Origin: Bryopsis sp. KO-2023
Lineage: Eukaryota > Chlorophyta > Ulvophyceae > Bryopsidales > Bryopsidaceae
Length of the DNA: 64,000 nucleotides
Assembly: GCA_030272585.1 (NCBI GenBank)
Contig: BSYQ01000007.1
Coordinates: 934,001 to 998,000, forward strand
Direction of reading: 5' to 3'
Under the pieces are notes generated by a model that saw only the letters and a list, made by a program, of their open reading frames with translations, was not told where the DNA came from and did no database searches. This document shows positions 22,836 to 34,674 of the stretch, in pieces; positions within the stretch are counted from its first letter, which is position 1; each line of letters starts with the position of its first letter. A program made the translations under genes and the position numbers.

Positions 22836-23170
22836 GTTTTTGTTGGGGTGGGGTGGTGGGCATGTAACACAAAAGCAAGACCAGCAACGATTACAGATAT
22901 TCAATCAAGTCAGGAGCGGATAAAGATCGAAAACATATCAGGGCTCGGTGTGAAATCATTGTTGCAGCACCCTGGTGGTGTGGTTTTTGGTTGGCTCACA
23001 TCAAAGGGATGGAAATACTTAAATAATGGGGAAGATTGCTCCTCCTGAACGATTGATATGAACGGTACGAATCAGAGCACGGCAAAGAGTGTGACATACT
23101 CACCCACATCAACAACTACTGCAATACCTTGGCTGCGCTCAGCAGCAGACGTCGATCAATCCCCAGCGAC
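22836..23170. other. intergenic
   Basis: 335 bases between the MAU2 stop and the phospholipase start. Nothing recognised beyond presumed terminator and promoter sequence. Confidence 0.5.
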
Positions 23171-24252
23171 ATGGTCCTCAAAGCTTTAGTTTTGCTTTCG
23201 TTGCTGATAACACAGAGATGCGCAGCACAGGTTCGTAACCAGGGGAACAAAAATGAACGACAGTGCAAATGCACAACAGGGAGTTTCGAGAGCGCGGTGG
23301 CTGACTGAACCGATCGATTTGCGATTCCAGGCGGCGTGTGCGACGACGTGTTTCGAGCTCGATTGTCGAGTGATGACCATACGTTACGGAAAGTATTGTG
23401 GAGTTGGACATACAGGATGCAAAGGTATTCTCGAATGTATGCGTCATGGCCGCGGGGAGTAGATGCACCATTTTGAACGACAACAGCTGGTGGTCTAGAT
23501 TCACACAGTACATTCTCATGGAAATTTATCAGTCCCATGATCATCTGGGGGAGTTAGAATCTGCTGCAGGGAAACCCCATGGGGTGCATGAAATGGGCCG
23601 GTCAGCACCAGGACAAATGTATGGTGTGTGTGTGTGATTTGATCAATCGATTTGTGGCAGGAGAGAAACCATGCGATGGCGTGGATGGCTGTTGCAAAAT
23701 TCATGACGAGTGTGTCGTCAAAAACAATGTTTTGGACAACAAATGCCACTCGGAGTTCATTACTTGCTTGAAACGACAACAGGCCTCCAAAAGGAAGGGG
23801 TTCTCGAAAAAGGTGATTGAAGAAATCTTGTCAATGCGGTGGTGCTTTCTTGTGTTTGTAAATCACTGGCACACAGCCAGTTTTTTTTTTAAAGGGGGGG
23901 GGGGTTCAAACTGAAAGCTTATCTAGAGCATCTTGTGCTATTTTGCGATCAAGCAGATGCAAGTGGCCTCTTATCCACTGCATCGCAAATCTTTTTTGTT
24001 TGAATATAGTACTTTGTCACCTGGGCATGTTTTATTGTACCTTCTGTTCAAATCCCACCCACGATTTTCCTCTAAGAACAATGAATGCTCTATGGATGGA
24101 CTTTTGATTTGCTAAGATGATGTTTTGTCTGGTGTTTTTGCTTGTAAAACCCACAGTGTCCTCTCTCTGTGGTAATCCCAACCATGGAAAATGGAATCAT
24201 CGCTGCAATGGCGATGGGAAATCTGGTTAAGGGCTTTTCGGATGAATTATGA
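23171..24252 (+). CDS. plant-type secreted phospholipase A2
   Basis: Four exons (23171-23230, 23331-23424, 23661-23812, 24157-24252) give a 133-residue precursor. Exon 1 is a complete signal peptide (MVLKALVLLSLLITQRCAAQ). The Ca2+ loop is YGKYCGVGHTGC, and the active site is PCDGVDGCCKIHDECV with catalytic His66 and Asp67. The mature part has 12 Cys, the number expected in plant sPLA2. The enzyme releases the sn-2 fatty acid from phospholipids in the secretory pathway or outside the cell and requires Ca2+. The protein ends in SDEL, which resembles an ER-retrieval tetrapeptide (KDEL/HDEL); some plant sPLA2s end in a related KTEL. This is a housekeeping lipid enzyme, not a toxin. All introns are GT-AG and phase-consistent. 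Confidence 0.9.
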
Positions 24253-24993
24253 TGTGTACGCGTGTGGGATGTGTGAGTCTTGGTCTACCCCTGCCTGTGA
24301 CTGAGTTGGACTCACAGCATTTTTTGGGTTTGATGGTAGAGGCAATAAGAATGAGGCTGGATGTCAGCAAGCTTCCAATCAAGGACACTGAATGAATGTT
24401 CTGTCTCCACTTTATACTCTCCCTTGGTTTAACGACATCTACCAACCCCTGTCCATGATACTGTCCAAACTAGTTAAACCAACTGACAAGCGTCATCAAC
24501 CTAACCACGTGCCCAACGCTATAACACTCAACCATCATGATCTTAGGGAACTGGATCTACCCATCACTGTTACAGAATTGTCCTGCTCATCCCTGGCTTA
24601 GTTCCCACGCCACTGCGACAACTCCTGAGAATAGTGCAAGTGCACAAATAGTGCTCGTGGCAGTGGTTGTAACGCCATCCGAAGTTAGAGAATCGAGCGT
24701 TACTCATGACATTTGTAAAGAAACCAGTGTGGTGGGGGGTGTTCTTCTGTTGTTACCACCAATGAAGCTCATCCACTGTCTGGTTGGTTCCTCAGCACAG
24801 CTTGCTCCTGATTTGGCCAGGGCTGAAAGTGTAAACAGCACTTGTGACACAACGTCCGCGTGAAGCGTTATCGTTAGTAAACAGATATTTGGTGATTTGT
24901 TCCGCCCCAATCTTACAACACCGAGCAGCAGTTCATGGAACGAATGCAGCTCAGGGAGGAAGTTCCAGCTGTTGCTTTTAGCTCCGAATCAAC
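24253..24993. other. intergenic
   Basis: About 740 bases with no supportable gene. A frame at 24537-24863 has no domain and an ordinary composition. Confidence 0.5.
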
Positions 24994-25057
24994 ATGCTGG
25001 CTGTTTTCCTTTGGGCCCTCCTAACTCTTCTTTCTTTTTCCGAGTGTGCTGCACGCG
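24994..25057 (+). CDS. candidate signal-peptide exon of the ankyrin gene
   Basis: The ATG at 24994 opens a frame of a strongly hydrophobic segment (MLAVFLWALLTLLSFSECAA), followed at 25058 by a GTGAGT donor. It looks like a secretory signal peptide exon and lies 600 bases before the first firm ankyrin exon on the same strand. The phases do not match directly (phase 1 against phase 0). A small exon of length 2 mod 3 is needed; 25335-25348 (GCAAAGACTCCAGA) would fit. The link is therefore tentative. Confidence 0.4.
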
Positions 25058-25657
25058 GTGAGTTGAGGCGACGCTGTTTCCTTGCGTGACAGTGGTAGTA
25101 AGTCGCAAAGCAAAATAGAACACGCACGCGGCAAAAGTCCTGCAACTGAAGAAGTGGTTCTAGAGAAGAAGCTTCGCATTTCGCTGATTGTGTGAAAGCA
25201 TGCAACTGGCTGGTCGGAATTCTGGCAGGGCCTGACTGATTGTCTGCTGTTTCAATGATCCCTGGATGGCCTGAAATGATCTACAGAGAATCCACCAGTT
25301 ATATATGATGCAATCCAATATTTTTTCAATACAGGCAAAGACTCCAGAGTGTGACTAATAACAGCTTGGTTGAAAAGTGCCTCTGGAATTAACAGTGAGA
25401 TTACAAGCTTTCGGTTGTGTTGCCAAAGGTGGATTCCATCATGGAAGGGACCTCAGATTCATAGCTCAGGTGCTGAACATCCCATGCTGCACAGTTTTCG
25501 AAATGAATGCATGAATATACAAATGCGGTGTGATATCGCCAAAAATGCCACAAATCAGACGCAAATAAATCCACCCCGATCTGCACCAACTCATCTAATG
25601 GTTGTTGCTCTTTCTTGACCCACTTTTTTCTCTAACAACCTGGGGTTTTCTTTTCAG

Positions 25658-26936
25658 AATACCGCGATACTGCCAACTGCAATCTTTAATGATGATGTAC
25701 CGGGGGTGAAAAGAGCAATACAATGCGAATGCCAAGATGTGCTGGAAGCCCCTCAATTTCTTGCTCGATCCAGCGGGGCTCTCGGAGGGACATCTCTACA
25801 TTTGGCGGTGGAGCTTCAAAATTTGCCCATGGTCAAATTGCTAGTGAATGCTGGGGCGAATATCAATGCACGCAGCCCGTCTCTGGCGACCCCACTCCAT
25901 GTTGCGGCTGTTACTTCAGTGCCCATCTTGTCATATTTGCTGAAGAAAGGTGAGTTTTACTTTCTGCTGGGCGATATCATGAAAGCAGATCATGTTTATT
26001 ATTCTCATTTGTTCTTTTTACTGATGCCTTGAACCCGACCACTGTGCAAATGAGTAATATGGACTTTCTTGATGGCTGTATGGTGCTTTCATGAATTTTG
26101 ACACCTACACCAGCGATTTGAAGCTTTCTTTCTCAACGCAAGGCAAATTTGGCCTGTTGTGAAATTAATGAACATCACTCAACAATGAATCCGTTTTTTT
26201 ACAATTATTTTTTCGGACTCAGTGTGTTTGCGTTGTGGGTGGGTGGGTGGAAGGACAGGTGCTGGATTGAGCGTGCAAGATTCATTAGGAGACACTCCGT
26301 TGCATTATGCTGTGATAAACTCAAACCTGGAAGCAACCAAAATCCTGTTAAAAGCAGGGGCAGACCCGAATATCAGAGATGATGGGTTTTTCACCCCTTT
26401 GCACGAAGCAGCGTTTGCTGGTGGGGAAAAGATTGTAAAAATTTTGATAGAAGCCGGTGCCGATCCTAAGGCGGTCTCCACAGATGGATTGACTCCATTG
26501 CAGTCGGTGTGCCTTTGTGTAAACAACTTCTCCTGCAAGGTCAATCAGTGCAATAACAAGGATGCCCGGCGGACAAAAAATGCTCTAAAGACTAAGGTAT
26601 GTGCGCTGACTTTTTTCCTTTCGACAGCCACCTGAGGTAGAGCAAATAATAAAGAAAATAATTTGCATGCATGTATACTTCTTACTGATTCTGACTTTTC
26701 TGGTGGTGTTTTTTTCTGCAACCGACGAGCAGCAAAAATCGGCTCCAGCAGGCGATCAGAAAACATCCAAAACCAAAACAGCCAACCCGAAGAAGAAGCC
26801 TAAGAAATCCAAAACAGAATTGACAAAGGATAAGCAACCCAAGGCACCCCCACGAGCCGACCCGGAAAAAAATGCAGGCCCTCTATCACCATTGGAACGT
26901 CTGAGAAATAAATTGGAGCAAAGCGATGAGGATTGA
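25658..26936 (+). CDS. ankyrin-repeat protein with Lys-rich C-terminus (5' end uncertain)
   Basis: Exons 25658-25949, 26259-26596 and 26733-26936 join in phase. About four ankyrin repeats are visible: GGTSLHLAVELQNLPMVKLL, ATPLHVAAVTSVPILSYLL, GDTPLHYAVINSNLEATKIL and FTPLHEAAFAGGEKIVKIL, each followed by a .AGA(D/N).N-type turn. A short Cys-containing stretch (VCLCVNNFSCKVNQC) comes next, then a Lys/Pro-rich tail (ANPKKKPKKSKTEL). Ankyrin repeats bind protein partners; no enzymatic domain is present. The beginning is missing from the listed exons. If the signal peptide at 24994 belongs to it, the protein would enter the secretory pathway, which is unusual for ankyrin proteins. Repeat identification is firm; gene boundaries and role are not. 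Confidence 0.75.
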
Positions 26937-27473
26937 GAGTGGTTGGGATGGGAGGCCATTTTAAAAACACACACGTGTGTTTCTTCATGAAATGACATTC
27001 CTTTCTGGAGCAGTGTCCAGTCATCCCAATTTTGTCATTAGATTTTCATACATGGTGGTCAATTCTAGAGGGGCTGGAACAGGGTCATCGTTTGAATCGT
27101 TCCGTTTTTTTATTCCTCACATCGCTGTTTCTATTTTTTGATCGGCAATTTTCCCCAGGGTTTTGTGGGTTTTTGTACTTATGTGGGTTTAGTTGGGATT
27201 GGGGCAGGTTTGCAGTATGAGAGCTGTGTGTGGCTGATCTGGAAGCTTTTTTTTTATATTTATAGTTCGTTCTCTTTCTTGAAGAATTGTAACGCACTAT
27301 CCTTGTAACAACGTTTGTAGAACCAAAGTCGAGAGCGGTACTGGCAGTACATTGAATCCAGTACAGTGCCTGTACATCTGCTGGATGATCTGGATCGAAT
27401 CACAAGCCACGTGGAAAAGAGGTCAAGTTCGAAGGGGAAGCTTTTTAACTTTGGTTTCGCTGCTTCTATCCCG
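26937..27473. other. intergenic
   Basis: No gene is seen. An in-frame open stretch precedes the ISY1 ATG from about 27366, but the conserved ISY1 start lies at 27474. Confidence 0.5.
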
Positions 27474-29075
27474 ATGGCCCGTAACGAGGAGAAAGCGCAA
27501 TCGTTGTTGAATCGTTTCCTGTCAGGAAAACAAGAAGAGAGTCGAGGGCCCAAAGAGAAACGACCTTACCTGACTTCCGAATGCCACGACCTGAACGACG
27601 CTGACAAATGGAGACAGCAAATCCTTCGCGAAATCGGCCGAAAGGTCATGGAAATTCAAAACGCCGGGCTCGGAGAGCACCGGTAAGTCGCTTATCTCGA
27701 AAGACGACGAATCTGGGGAGAAAAAGGTTCACAGGTTTGTGTTCGATATTCACAGTACTCTTGTTTTTTCCCCAAGTTGAAACATAAAAAGGGAAGCTTC
27801 CATATATTGATTAGCAGATTAGGTGGGTGGGGATGGATGCATCTGCATGTCCCCAGCTTTGATGGATTTTCCAACATTGTGCAAAATTTGGAGTATCTCA
27901 TTTTGAAACCTCTCTTGTTTTTGGCGACCTTTTTTTTCCAAACTGAAACAGATTTCTATTGATGAGGAAAAATCTTGTTTTGGGAATTTACTTCTTTCCT
28001 AGCACGAAATGCTGATAAAGAAATATCGTTAATCGATTCTTGTTTTAAGTTTTCTCTCTCATCCTATGTAACAATCTTTGATTATTGTTTTCATTATGAG
28101 GTTTTGCATCGCTGGGTCAAGATCAACGTAAGCAAATTTCGACAGACTTTTTTTGGGGTCAATAAATTGGCCAACTACAGCCCTGGATTCATCATCTCAT
28201 ATTTCGCTTTTGTTTAGAGAAAGCTATTGTGAGTTTTATTGCTGCTGTGTTTTTTGAATTTTCTTCCAGGATACGAGACTTGAACGATGAAATCAACAAG
28301 CTTATCCGAGAAAAAGGTCATTGGGAGCGCCGAATCGTCAAACTCGGAGGCCCCGATTATGCCAAAACTGCACCAAAAGTCACCGACAGTCAAGGAAATG
28401 TGGTGTCAGACTCACGGGGTGTGGGTTATCGTTATTTCGGAGCAGCCAAAAATTTGCCAGGGGTCAGGGAGCTGTTCGAGAAGGAGCCCCCCAAGAAAGT
28501 GCGCAGGACCCGACATGATATGTACAAAAGCATCAACGGAGATTATTATGGCTTTCGGGACGAAGAGGATGGGGTGCTGGTGAAAGTCGAGGTGGAAGCT
28601 GAAAAGAAGCTGCGACAACAGGTGGGAGAGAGGTCTTGTTTCTTCAATATTTGACCTCGTTTGGAAAAAGAAAACAAACCTCATCGATTGGTATTATCCT
28701 TTTCCCACCCCCTGTTTCACAGCCAAGTATTTTCTGTCGTCAGACACAGCAACAGAATCGTAAGATGTGAATCCTTCGAGTGAAATCGTAAGTGTTGAAT
28801 TTTGGGTGTGTCGTCAGGCTGTCGACGAATGGGAAGCTCGGGAGAAAGAAAGGATGACTGCTTTGGCGGGCGTCAAGACGGTGGCTGAATCCATTCAAAA
28901 CAACCAGATGGAAGATGATGGACCTCAGTTTGTTGCGTACGTCCCTCTGCCGGACGACAAAGAAATCGAAAGACGAGTTCTCGACAAGAAGAAAGCCGAC
29001 CTCCTTTCGAAATACGCCAGCGAACAGATCATGAAACAACAAGAAGATGCCCGGGCACTGTTGAGAAAACGATAG
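27474..29075 (+). CDS. ISY1: pre-mRNA splicing factor ISY1
   Basis: Three exons (27474-27682, 28270-28621, 28818-29075) give 272 residues. The N-terminus MARNEEKAQSLLNRFLSGKQ and the blocks RPYLTSECHDLNDADKWRQQ, REIGRKVMEIQNAGLGEHR, IRDLNDEINKLIREKGHWER and RIVKLGGPDY are near-invariant ISY1 sequence. ISY1 belongs to the Prp19-associated (NTC) complex and helps position the branch site in the activated and step-one spliceosome. The middle has the expected YRYFGAAKNLPGVRELF segment, and the C-terminus is a charged helix (MTALAGVKTVAESI...KKADLLSKYASE). The intron at 27683-28269 is long for this window. Start and splice sites are all clear. Confidence 0.95.
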
Positions 29076-29373
29076 CAGTTGGTTTCATTGGGATTGTCTT
29101 TTCTCCTATTTTATGGCGGCTGTATTGTTCTGCTTTTCTTTCGTTAAAATTAGCGGGGGGATGGGAGTGAGTGAGTGAGATTTCTAGACAAGTTTCTTTT
29201 AGAATGGAAGAAATAGGTTGGGCAGGGGGATACCATTATTTCCATGAGTGCATGTTTGCCACACTTTTCGTGTTTTTCAAGGTCGAGATGACGGTAGTAG
29301 ATTTGACACATCATAGGCTTCTTTAAAGAAAAAAACAAAAACGAAGCAACAACGCCACTCATCCATTTTTTTT

Positions 29374-32300
29374 TCATTCTTGTGGAGCTTCTGCTTCCGC
29401 GCCCTCTTCAGCCCCTTCGTCTTTTTTCTCTTCAGCTTGCTTTTGTGCCTCCTGGAAAAACAAGTTGGAGAAAACTGAAAACTGAGAAAACTGTCAAGAC
29501 GATGAGGTGGTCGTCCCTTGGTTCTCCAGGTTTTTTTGGGGGGCCTTGTTGGGTGACATACCTTCTCTTGTTTTTTAGCTTCCAGTTCTTGCTCCTTAGT
29601 CGTCTTCAGTTGCTCTTTCTCAGCAACCACCCCTTCGGCTTCTTCCTTCTTTGTGGTTCTCCTGGCAACTCTCCGAATCTGCAACCAGCCAAAGAAGTAT
29701 TTATTAGTTGTACCATTCTTTCCTTAGTGGGCAAGACGAAACGGAGCGTTCATCGATCTATCCCTTCAAAGATTTTCTTTGTGTTCAAAGTTCTGCACGA
29801 AATCAGACTCCAGAAAAACCTTTTTTGGGGGGGGAGGAGGGAGAGAAGAAAATCTGCTTTTCCGAACACAAGACTTCGTTGTTGATGTCTTGGTTCCTAG
29901 GTTCTAGAGTTTTTTTATGGGACCATAATGTTTGGGACAGATTTCTGCATTTAGGGACTGGTTTTCTAAAAGTTTATTTGGGCACTCCAGGACTGGGAAC
30001 TGTGTTTTCTGGACGTGGTACACCAAACCTTCTCATTACCGGAACACGAAAGTGGAAGTGTTGATTATCAAACATGTAATGCTGAGGATCCACATAACAG
30101 ATATCTGTATCTATTTCTATTTCTTACCTGTTTGATCATCATAATCAGCAGCACACCCATAAACGTATCGGGAAGCTCCTTTTCTAACAGCTTTGGGTCT
30201 GCGACCGCTTTGTAACATTTCCGGACCCTCTTCCACACCTCTTGATCCCTTTTCTGGGTGGCGTCATATTTAACGAAGTCATCGAACACCTTCTCAGATA
30301 TCAGTCGCCAACATTGCTTCCATGTGGAAAAGGACTCCACAGGCGTTCCTGTAGCAAACAAAAGTATCGTTCACCCATATAGCGATTCCTTTTGGAAAAG
30401 CCCCCCCCCCCAAAAAAAATAGACTTGAAACAGGCCCCAGGTGTACAGCCCCAGCGGCCTTATCAAGTGTGAACAGATTCCTAAGATAAAAGCTGAAAGA
30501 ATATCCGGTGAAGCAGTTGATGTACCTATCAGATGCAACGCGCTCTTCAGCACCTTGTACGTGGCTTTGGGTGGGGCGATCGAAGATCGAAGACTTTTCA
30601 CTGCAGCACCGGTCAGGTTGCTCACCCTGGCCCTAATCGATTCGAGAACTTTTACCTCTATCTCCAGCTCCGCTACCACATCTTCCATTGACTTCTGTGC
30701 CCCTTTCCAATCGGTTTCCAGAATGACCAGCTCATCCTGCAATGCTTTGACGTCTTCGTCGACTTGAACTTCCTCGGCGGGAGGGGCCTCTGCTGCTTCT
30801 GGAGCAGGCGGGGCAGCCTCTGGTGGAGCTTCACCTTCCTCGACCTCCGGTTCTTCCTTAGGCGGGGGGTTGTAGATTGAATCGATTTCGGCCTTCAACG
30901 ATTCCAGTTCGCTTTTTCCGCACTCGCCTTGACTGCACCGCGCCTCCAATTTGTTGCTCAAGTCGCCGATCGCTTGAGAAAGTCTCCAAACGAAATCCTT
31001 GTCTTCCTGTGGATATTTGAGTGCAGTACATTGAAGTTTCCACTCCTTTCAAAAAATCCGTTCCATACGCTCTTGCTTATCTTGCTTGCTTATTTCACGC
31101 TCTTGCTTCGAAGTAAATACCAAAAGTGGCGCAATTTTGAATCACCCTCCTCCATCTCGAAAAGTACCGACTCACCTCCTTTAACGGTCCTCCATCCCCA
31201 GGAGGCACCAAAGTATCGCAGCCCAGCAGTGCTCTATATTCTCCCAACTGTGATTGTAATGCACAGGCGAAGTATGATCCCACCCTTGGAAACTTTTTCA
31301 GGAAATGCAAGCCTTTCTCTGTCAAGCAGCTCCGAACGTATATCGATGGCTGTTGTTCGTCAAGTATTTTGAAAGTCGGAGGCACTGGTATCTCTGGCGT
31401 TGTTTCTGGGTCCGCGTCCTCATCTGGAGGTGCAGGCCTGAGACAACACTTGATCAGCTCCCTGAAATTTTGGCAGGTGGCGGTTTAAACCTATTGTGGG
31501 ATTTTTGTTCTAGCTGGGATACCTGTGGAGCTCAAAATCGCCATCAGTGATGAAGGCCTGTGTGCTACTCCCAACAACATACTGCAGGAACTTCTTGGAG
31601 TAATCAAATCTCAGTGGGGGCGCCTCAGTCTCGGGAGGCTCTTGGCTCTCCGCCACGGCTTCGTTTTGTTCCTCAGCCTCTCCTTCACCTCCAATTTCAG
31701 AAAAGCAACTCAGTATGGCTTAGTCGCGCCAAGACTCGAGCTTGAAATACAGCAACTTTAATTTTACGTCGCAATTCAGCTTACCATCTGTGGGTTTGGC
31801 AACAGGAACCGCCCTATCAGCTTCGTCATCCGTTTCTGCATCCTCCTCTTCGAGTTCTGCGTCGGGACCTTCAGGATCGAGGAACGTCGCGACGTATGAT
31901 GCCTTGGCTTGCGTGAATTCTGTTACAAGAGCGACGGCTCTTTCCCACAACTCCACAGGATTTGTGACCTCCCCACATTCAACAGACTTCGAAAGGTCAT
32001 CCAGTGCAGCCTTTCTCGCTTCTGCTCGTTGTTGGATTGACTTGCGCGATTTGGCCTCTTGATCCTAAACGTTAGCTTTTTTGAGAGTGGTCCACGAGTC
32101 TAGGGAGCAAAAAATGGAGAGCAAGAGAGGGAATACCGACCTGGGCGTATCGCTCCGCCCGTAAAGCATCCCCTCTTTCTTTCAACACTTCTCCTTCGAT
32201 CTGTGCATTTCGAACATATCTGGTACAAGAAAAAGGTGCTCAACGACATGCATCCCCAAAGCATTTTCTTTCTGTCGATGTTCAAAACCGCCGCAAGGAA

Positions 32301-32523
32301 AACATAATCCACGAATGCAAGCGCAAGAGATACGACCAATGCTTAGGGAAGCGTCGATGCCAGTATCCAATGCCAAAAGGCACCGGTATTTGACTCACTG
32401 CAGCAGCCACAGGCCGAGATATTCCACTGGATCGGTGGGCTTCACCGCAGCAACCAGCGAACAACCTTGGGCCAGCACATCCCCTATCGTCTCTTGCAGG
32501 AATTGAGTTCCGTGCCCCACCAT
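29374..32523 (-). CDS. RSP2: radial spoke protein 2-like (DPY-30 and GAF domains)
   Basis: Nine phase-consistent exons (32523-32399, 32219-32141, 32064-31785, 31688-31523, 31437-31176, 31006-30526, 30348-30128, 29678-29562, 29451-29374) give 602 residues. Residues 1-42 are a DPY-30 dimerisation motif (FLQETIGDVLAQGCSLVAA, DPVEYLGLWLL). A charged helix follows, then a GAF-like region: ELWERAVALVTEFTQAKASYVA, YVVGSSTQAF, GLHFLKKFPRVGSYFACALQ, EEDKDFVWRLSQAIG. The C-terminal half is helical, with an Ala/Pro/Glu-rich insert and a Lys/Glu-rich tail. This order fits Chlamydomonas RSP2, a spoke-stalk/neck subunit that docks through DPY-30 and transmits Ca2+ or mechanical signals in motile flagella. 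The GAF alignment is from memory; another DPY-30/GAF flagellar protein remains possible. It shares a 185-base upstream region with the BCL7-like gene. Confidence 0.75.
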
Positions 32524-32708
32524 GACGGTCGATACAGTACTGGTCTGTTCGAGGGACAGTTTTCTCAAGGAAAACAACGCGATGGGGCAAAGACCCGGGA
32601 AAAATGAGCGTTAAGGAGCTTGATATTACATAAGAGTCCGTAATAGCTGGCGGACAGACATGCACCTTCGATTCAAAAGACGATTCTTCGAGCAAAAACT
32701 CGAACAGG
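32524..32708. promoter_or_regulatory. shared intergenic region between RSP2-like and BCL7-like genes
   Basis: Only 185 bases separate the divergent start codons, so the two promoters must overlap. An upstream ATG with a short frame is present on the minus strand around 32662. The call rests on geometry. Confidence 0.45.
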
Positions 32709-34674
32709 ATGACGACCCGTGGGAGTTTACAGAGAGGAGCAGGGCAGCAGCAGTTTCAAGGTCCCGTTCGAAAGTGGAAGCGCGACTGGGTGTACCTTTT
32801 GAATGGGTCCAACACTCCGGCACCGAAACGGCTGAAGCTGCTTAAATGGGTGCAGCTAGGTGCGCTTCGTTTAGCGTTCTTTCGCTCAACTCTTCTCAGG
32901 CGGGAAGCGTATGCCTCCAAGCTGATGCGCAGTGCTTTGTTGCAGATGAGAGGGTTCCAGAAATCTGTTCAAGACGTTTCCCGAACCTGATCCCTGTAAG
33001 GGCTGTTGTATGTCACGATTTGGTCTCCATCGAGGTTGCCTAGGTGGTGGTTCATTTCCTAGCGTTCTTGCTGTTTTCGGTCCAACTGCTTCCCTTTGCG
33101 AGAAAATGAGCCAAGAAGCTTCCTCGCTTACTGCCCTGCTTCACAAATGGACATTGTTTTCTCAGGATGGTTTCTTGCCTGTTTCCTTTAGTATGTATTA
33201 CATTTAGGTTAAAAGCCCATTTGTAGCCCATCCTATTCAAATAACTGATATGGACCCCGGTCCAAATTTGAGAATTACAAGCATTTTTCTTCCATAGACC
33301 CAAATAGATTGACCCATTTTCCCAAGCCTGCATATCTTATTTTAGACTGAACCATCCCAATTTCTGTCTCAGCTTGAGAAAGCAATTGGCAATGGAAATG
33401 ATGCCCCTGGACAGTCATGTGATGATGAACCCCCACCTGGATCTCAGCCTAACAAGGAATCGGAAGAGCCCACCACAGGGGTTGCAGACAAGCAACAGGG
33501 AGCTCCTGAGGTGGCGGGGCCATCACTAGCTCTCCAACCAGCGCCCAATGAGATTGATTTCGAAAAAAAGGGAACCCACAGTGGCTCCATAGATGAAGTC
33601 GTCCAATCAGAAAACCCGCGTGGGAGTGGGGATGAATCGCTGGGTCAGGGGGATGAATCTGGTCAAGCTGAGACAAGCAAGGGTGATGTGAACAGTGGAT
33701 CCACTCCCATCTTATTGGATGCCCTGGAAGAGGGTATCCCTGGTATATGTGAAGGGAACGTCGAAATCCCTGGCCTGGGCGAAGAAGGGGGTATCCCTGG
33801 TCTAAGCGACATTGATGGGGATGGTGGTGGTGACAGTAAGACTGATGATACGAATCAGGAGGAGGATAATGATGGTTTTGAGGGGGATCTGGATGGTATT
33901 GTGAGTGAGGGTGGGAATGACGATTTTTTTGACGGTGCTGGAGCAGAAGCAGTTGTTGCGGATGGTGTTCTTGGGGATGCTCAGGGTCTCGAAGGGCAAG
34001 GCTACTTGGTGGCAATTGAGGAGGCGGATGCCGATGAAACAATGGCAGGAGAGGAGTCTGACATGGGACCTGGTGTTCTCGAAACCGCCCATGTCAGACC
34101 AGAGCAAGAGGCTGTGATTGTTGAGAAAGAGGGTGGGGAAGCTGGATTGAGGGAATTGGAAGGTAGCGTGATTGTGCAGGAAGTCGATGGTGGCATCGCT
34201 CTTCAGGGAGTTGATGGGGACGTGATATTGCAAGAAGGCGATGAAATTCTTGGCGAAGTTGTGACAATCGACAATGGTGAAGGAAATATTGTGGGTGCGA
34301 CTGGGGAAGTGCATGGTGGCGATCAGGTTGGCTATCAAATGGAGGGATTTGTGGAGGATGAAGTGGTGGGGCAAGGCATGGAAGGGCTTCCGATGGAATC
34401 GATTGAGTTTGCGGGTCACCTGGAAGCACAGAACATTGAAGGCATTGGAGGATTGCCCCATGTTGTGATCACCACAGGTGAAATGGGCCCTGCAACCGTG
34501 CAAGGGCAGCCCGGGGTCTCGGAGGATGCTCAGGCTGAGGACCTTATAGCTGCTTTGAGTGGGGAGGGTTTTGACATCGAGCTTGGTGGGCCGGGTGTTG
34601 TGCACCCAGGTCCCCAAGAAAGAGCTCAAGCTCCACGCGACAATCAACCGACCGAGAATGATCCCAAGTTGTAG
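32709..34674 (+). CDS. BCL7-like N-terminal domain protein with long acidic tail
   Basis: Two exons (32709-32849 and 33373-34674) join in phase 0 to about 480 residues. The first exon carries GPVRKWKRDWVYL...KRLKLLKW, which matches the BCL7 N-terminal pattern (a (V)RKWxKxWV core, about ten residues, then a basic LxxYKW-like strand). BCL7 proteins are small SWI/SNF chromatin-remodeller subunits in animals and also occur in plants. The second exon encodes ~430 residues of low-complexity, very acidic, Gly/Asp/Glu-rich sequence with degenerate repeats such as EIPGLGEEGGIPGL and GGIALQGVDGDVILQ. The usual BCL7 is 200 residues or fewer, so the tail is unusual. The function by similarity is nuclear; the domain call is moderate. 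A 291-residue frame opposite the acidic exon is a shadow. Confidence 0.55.
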
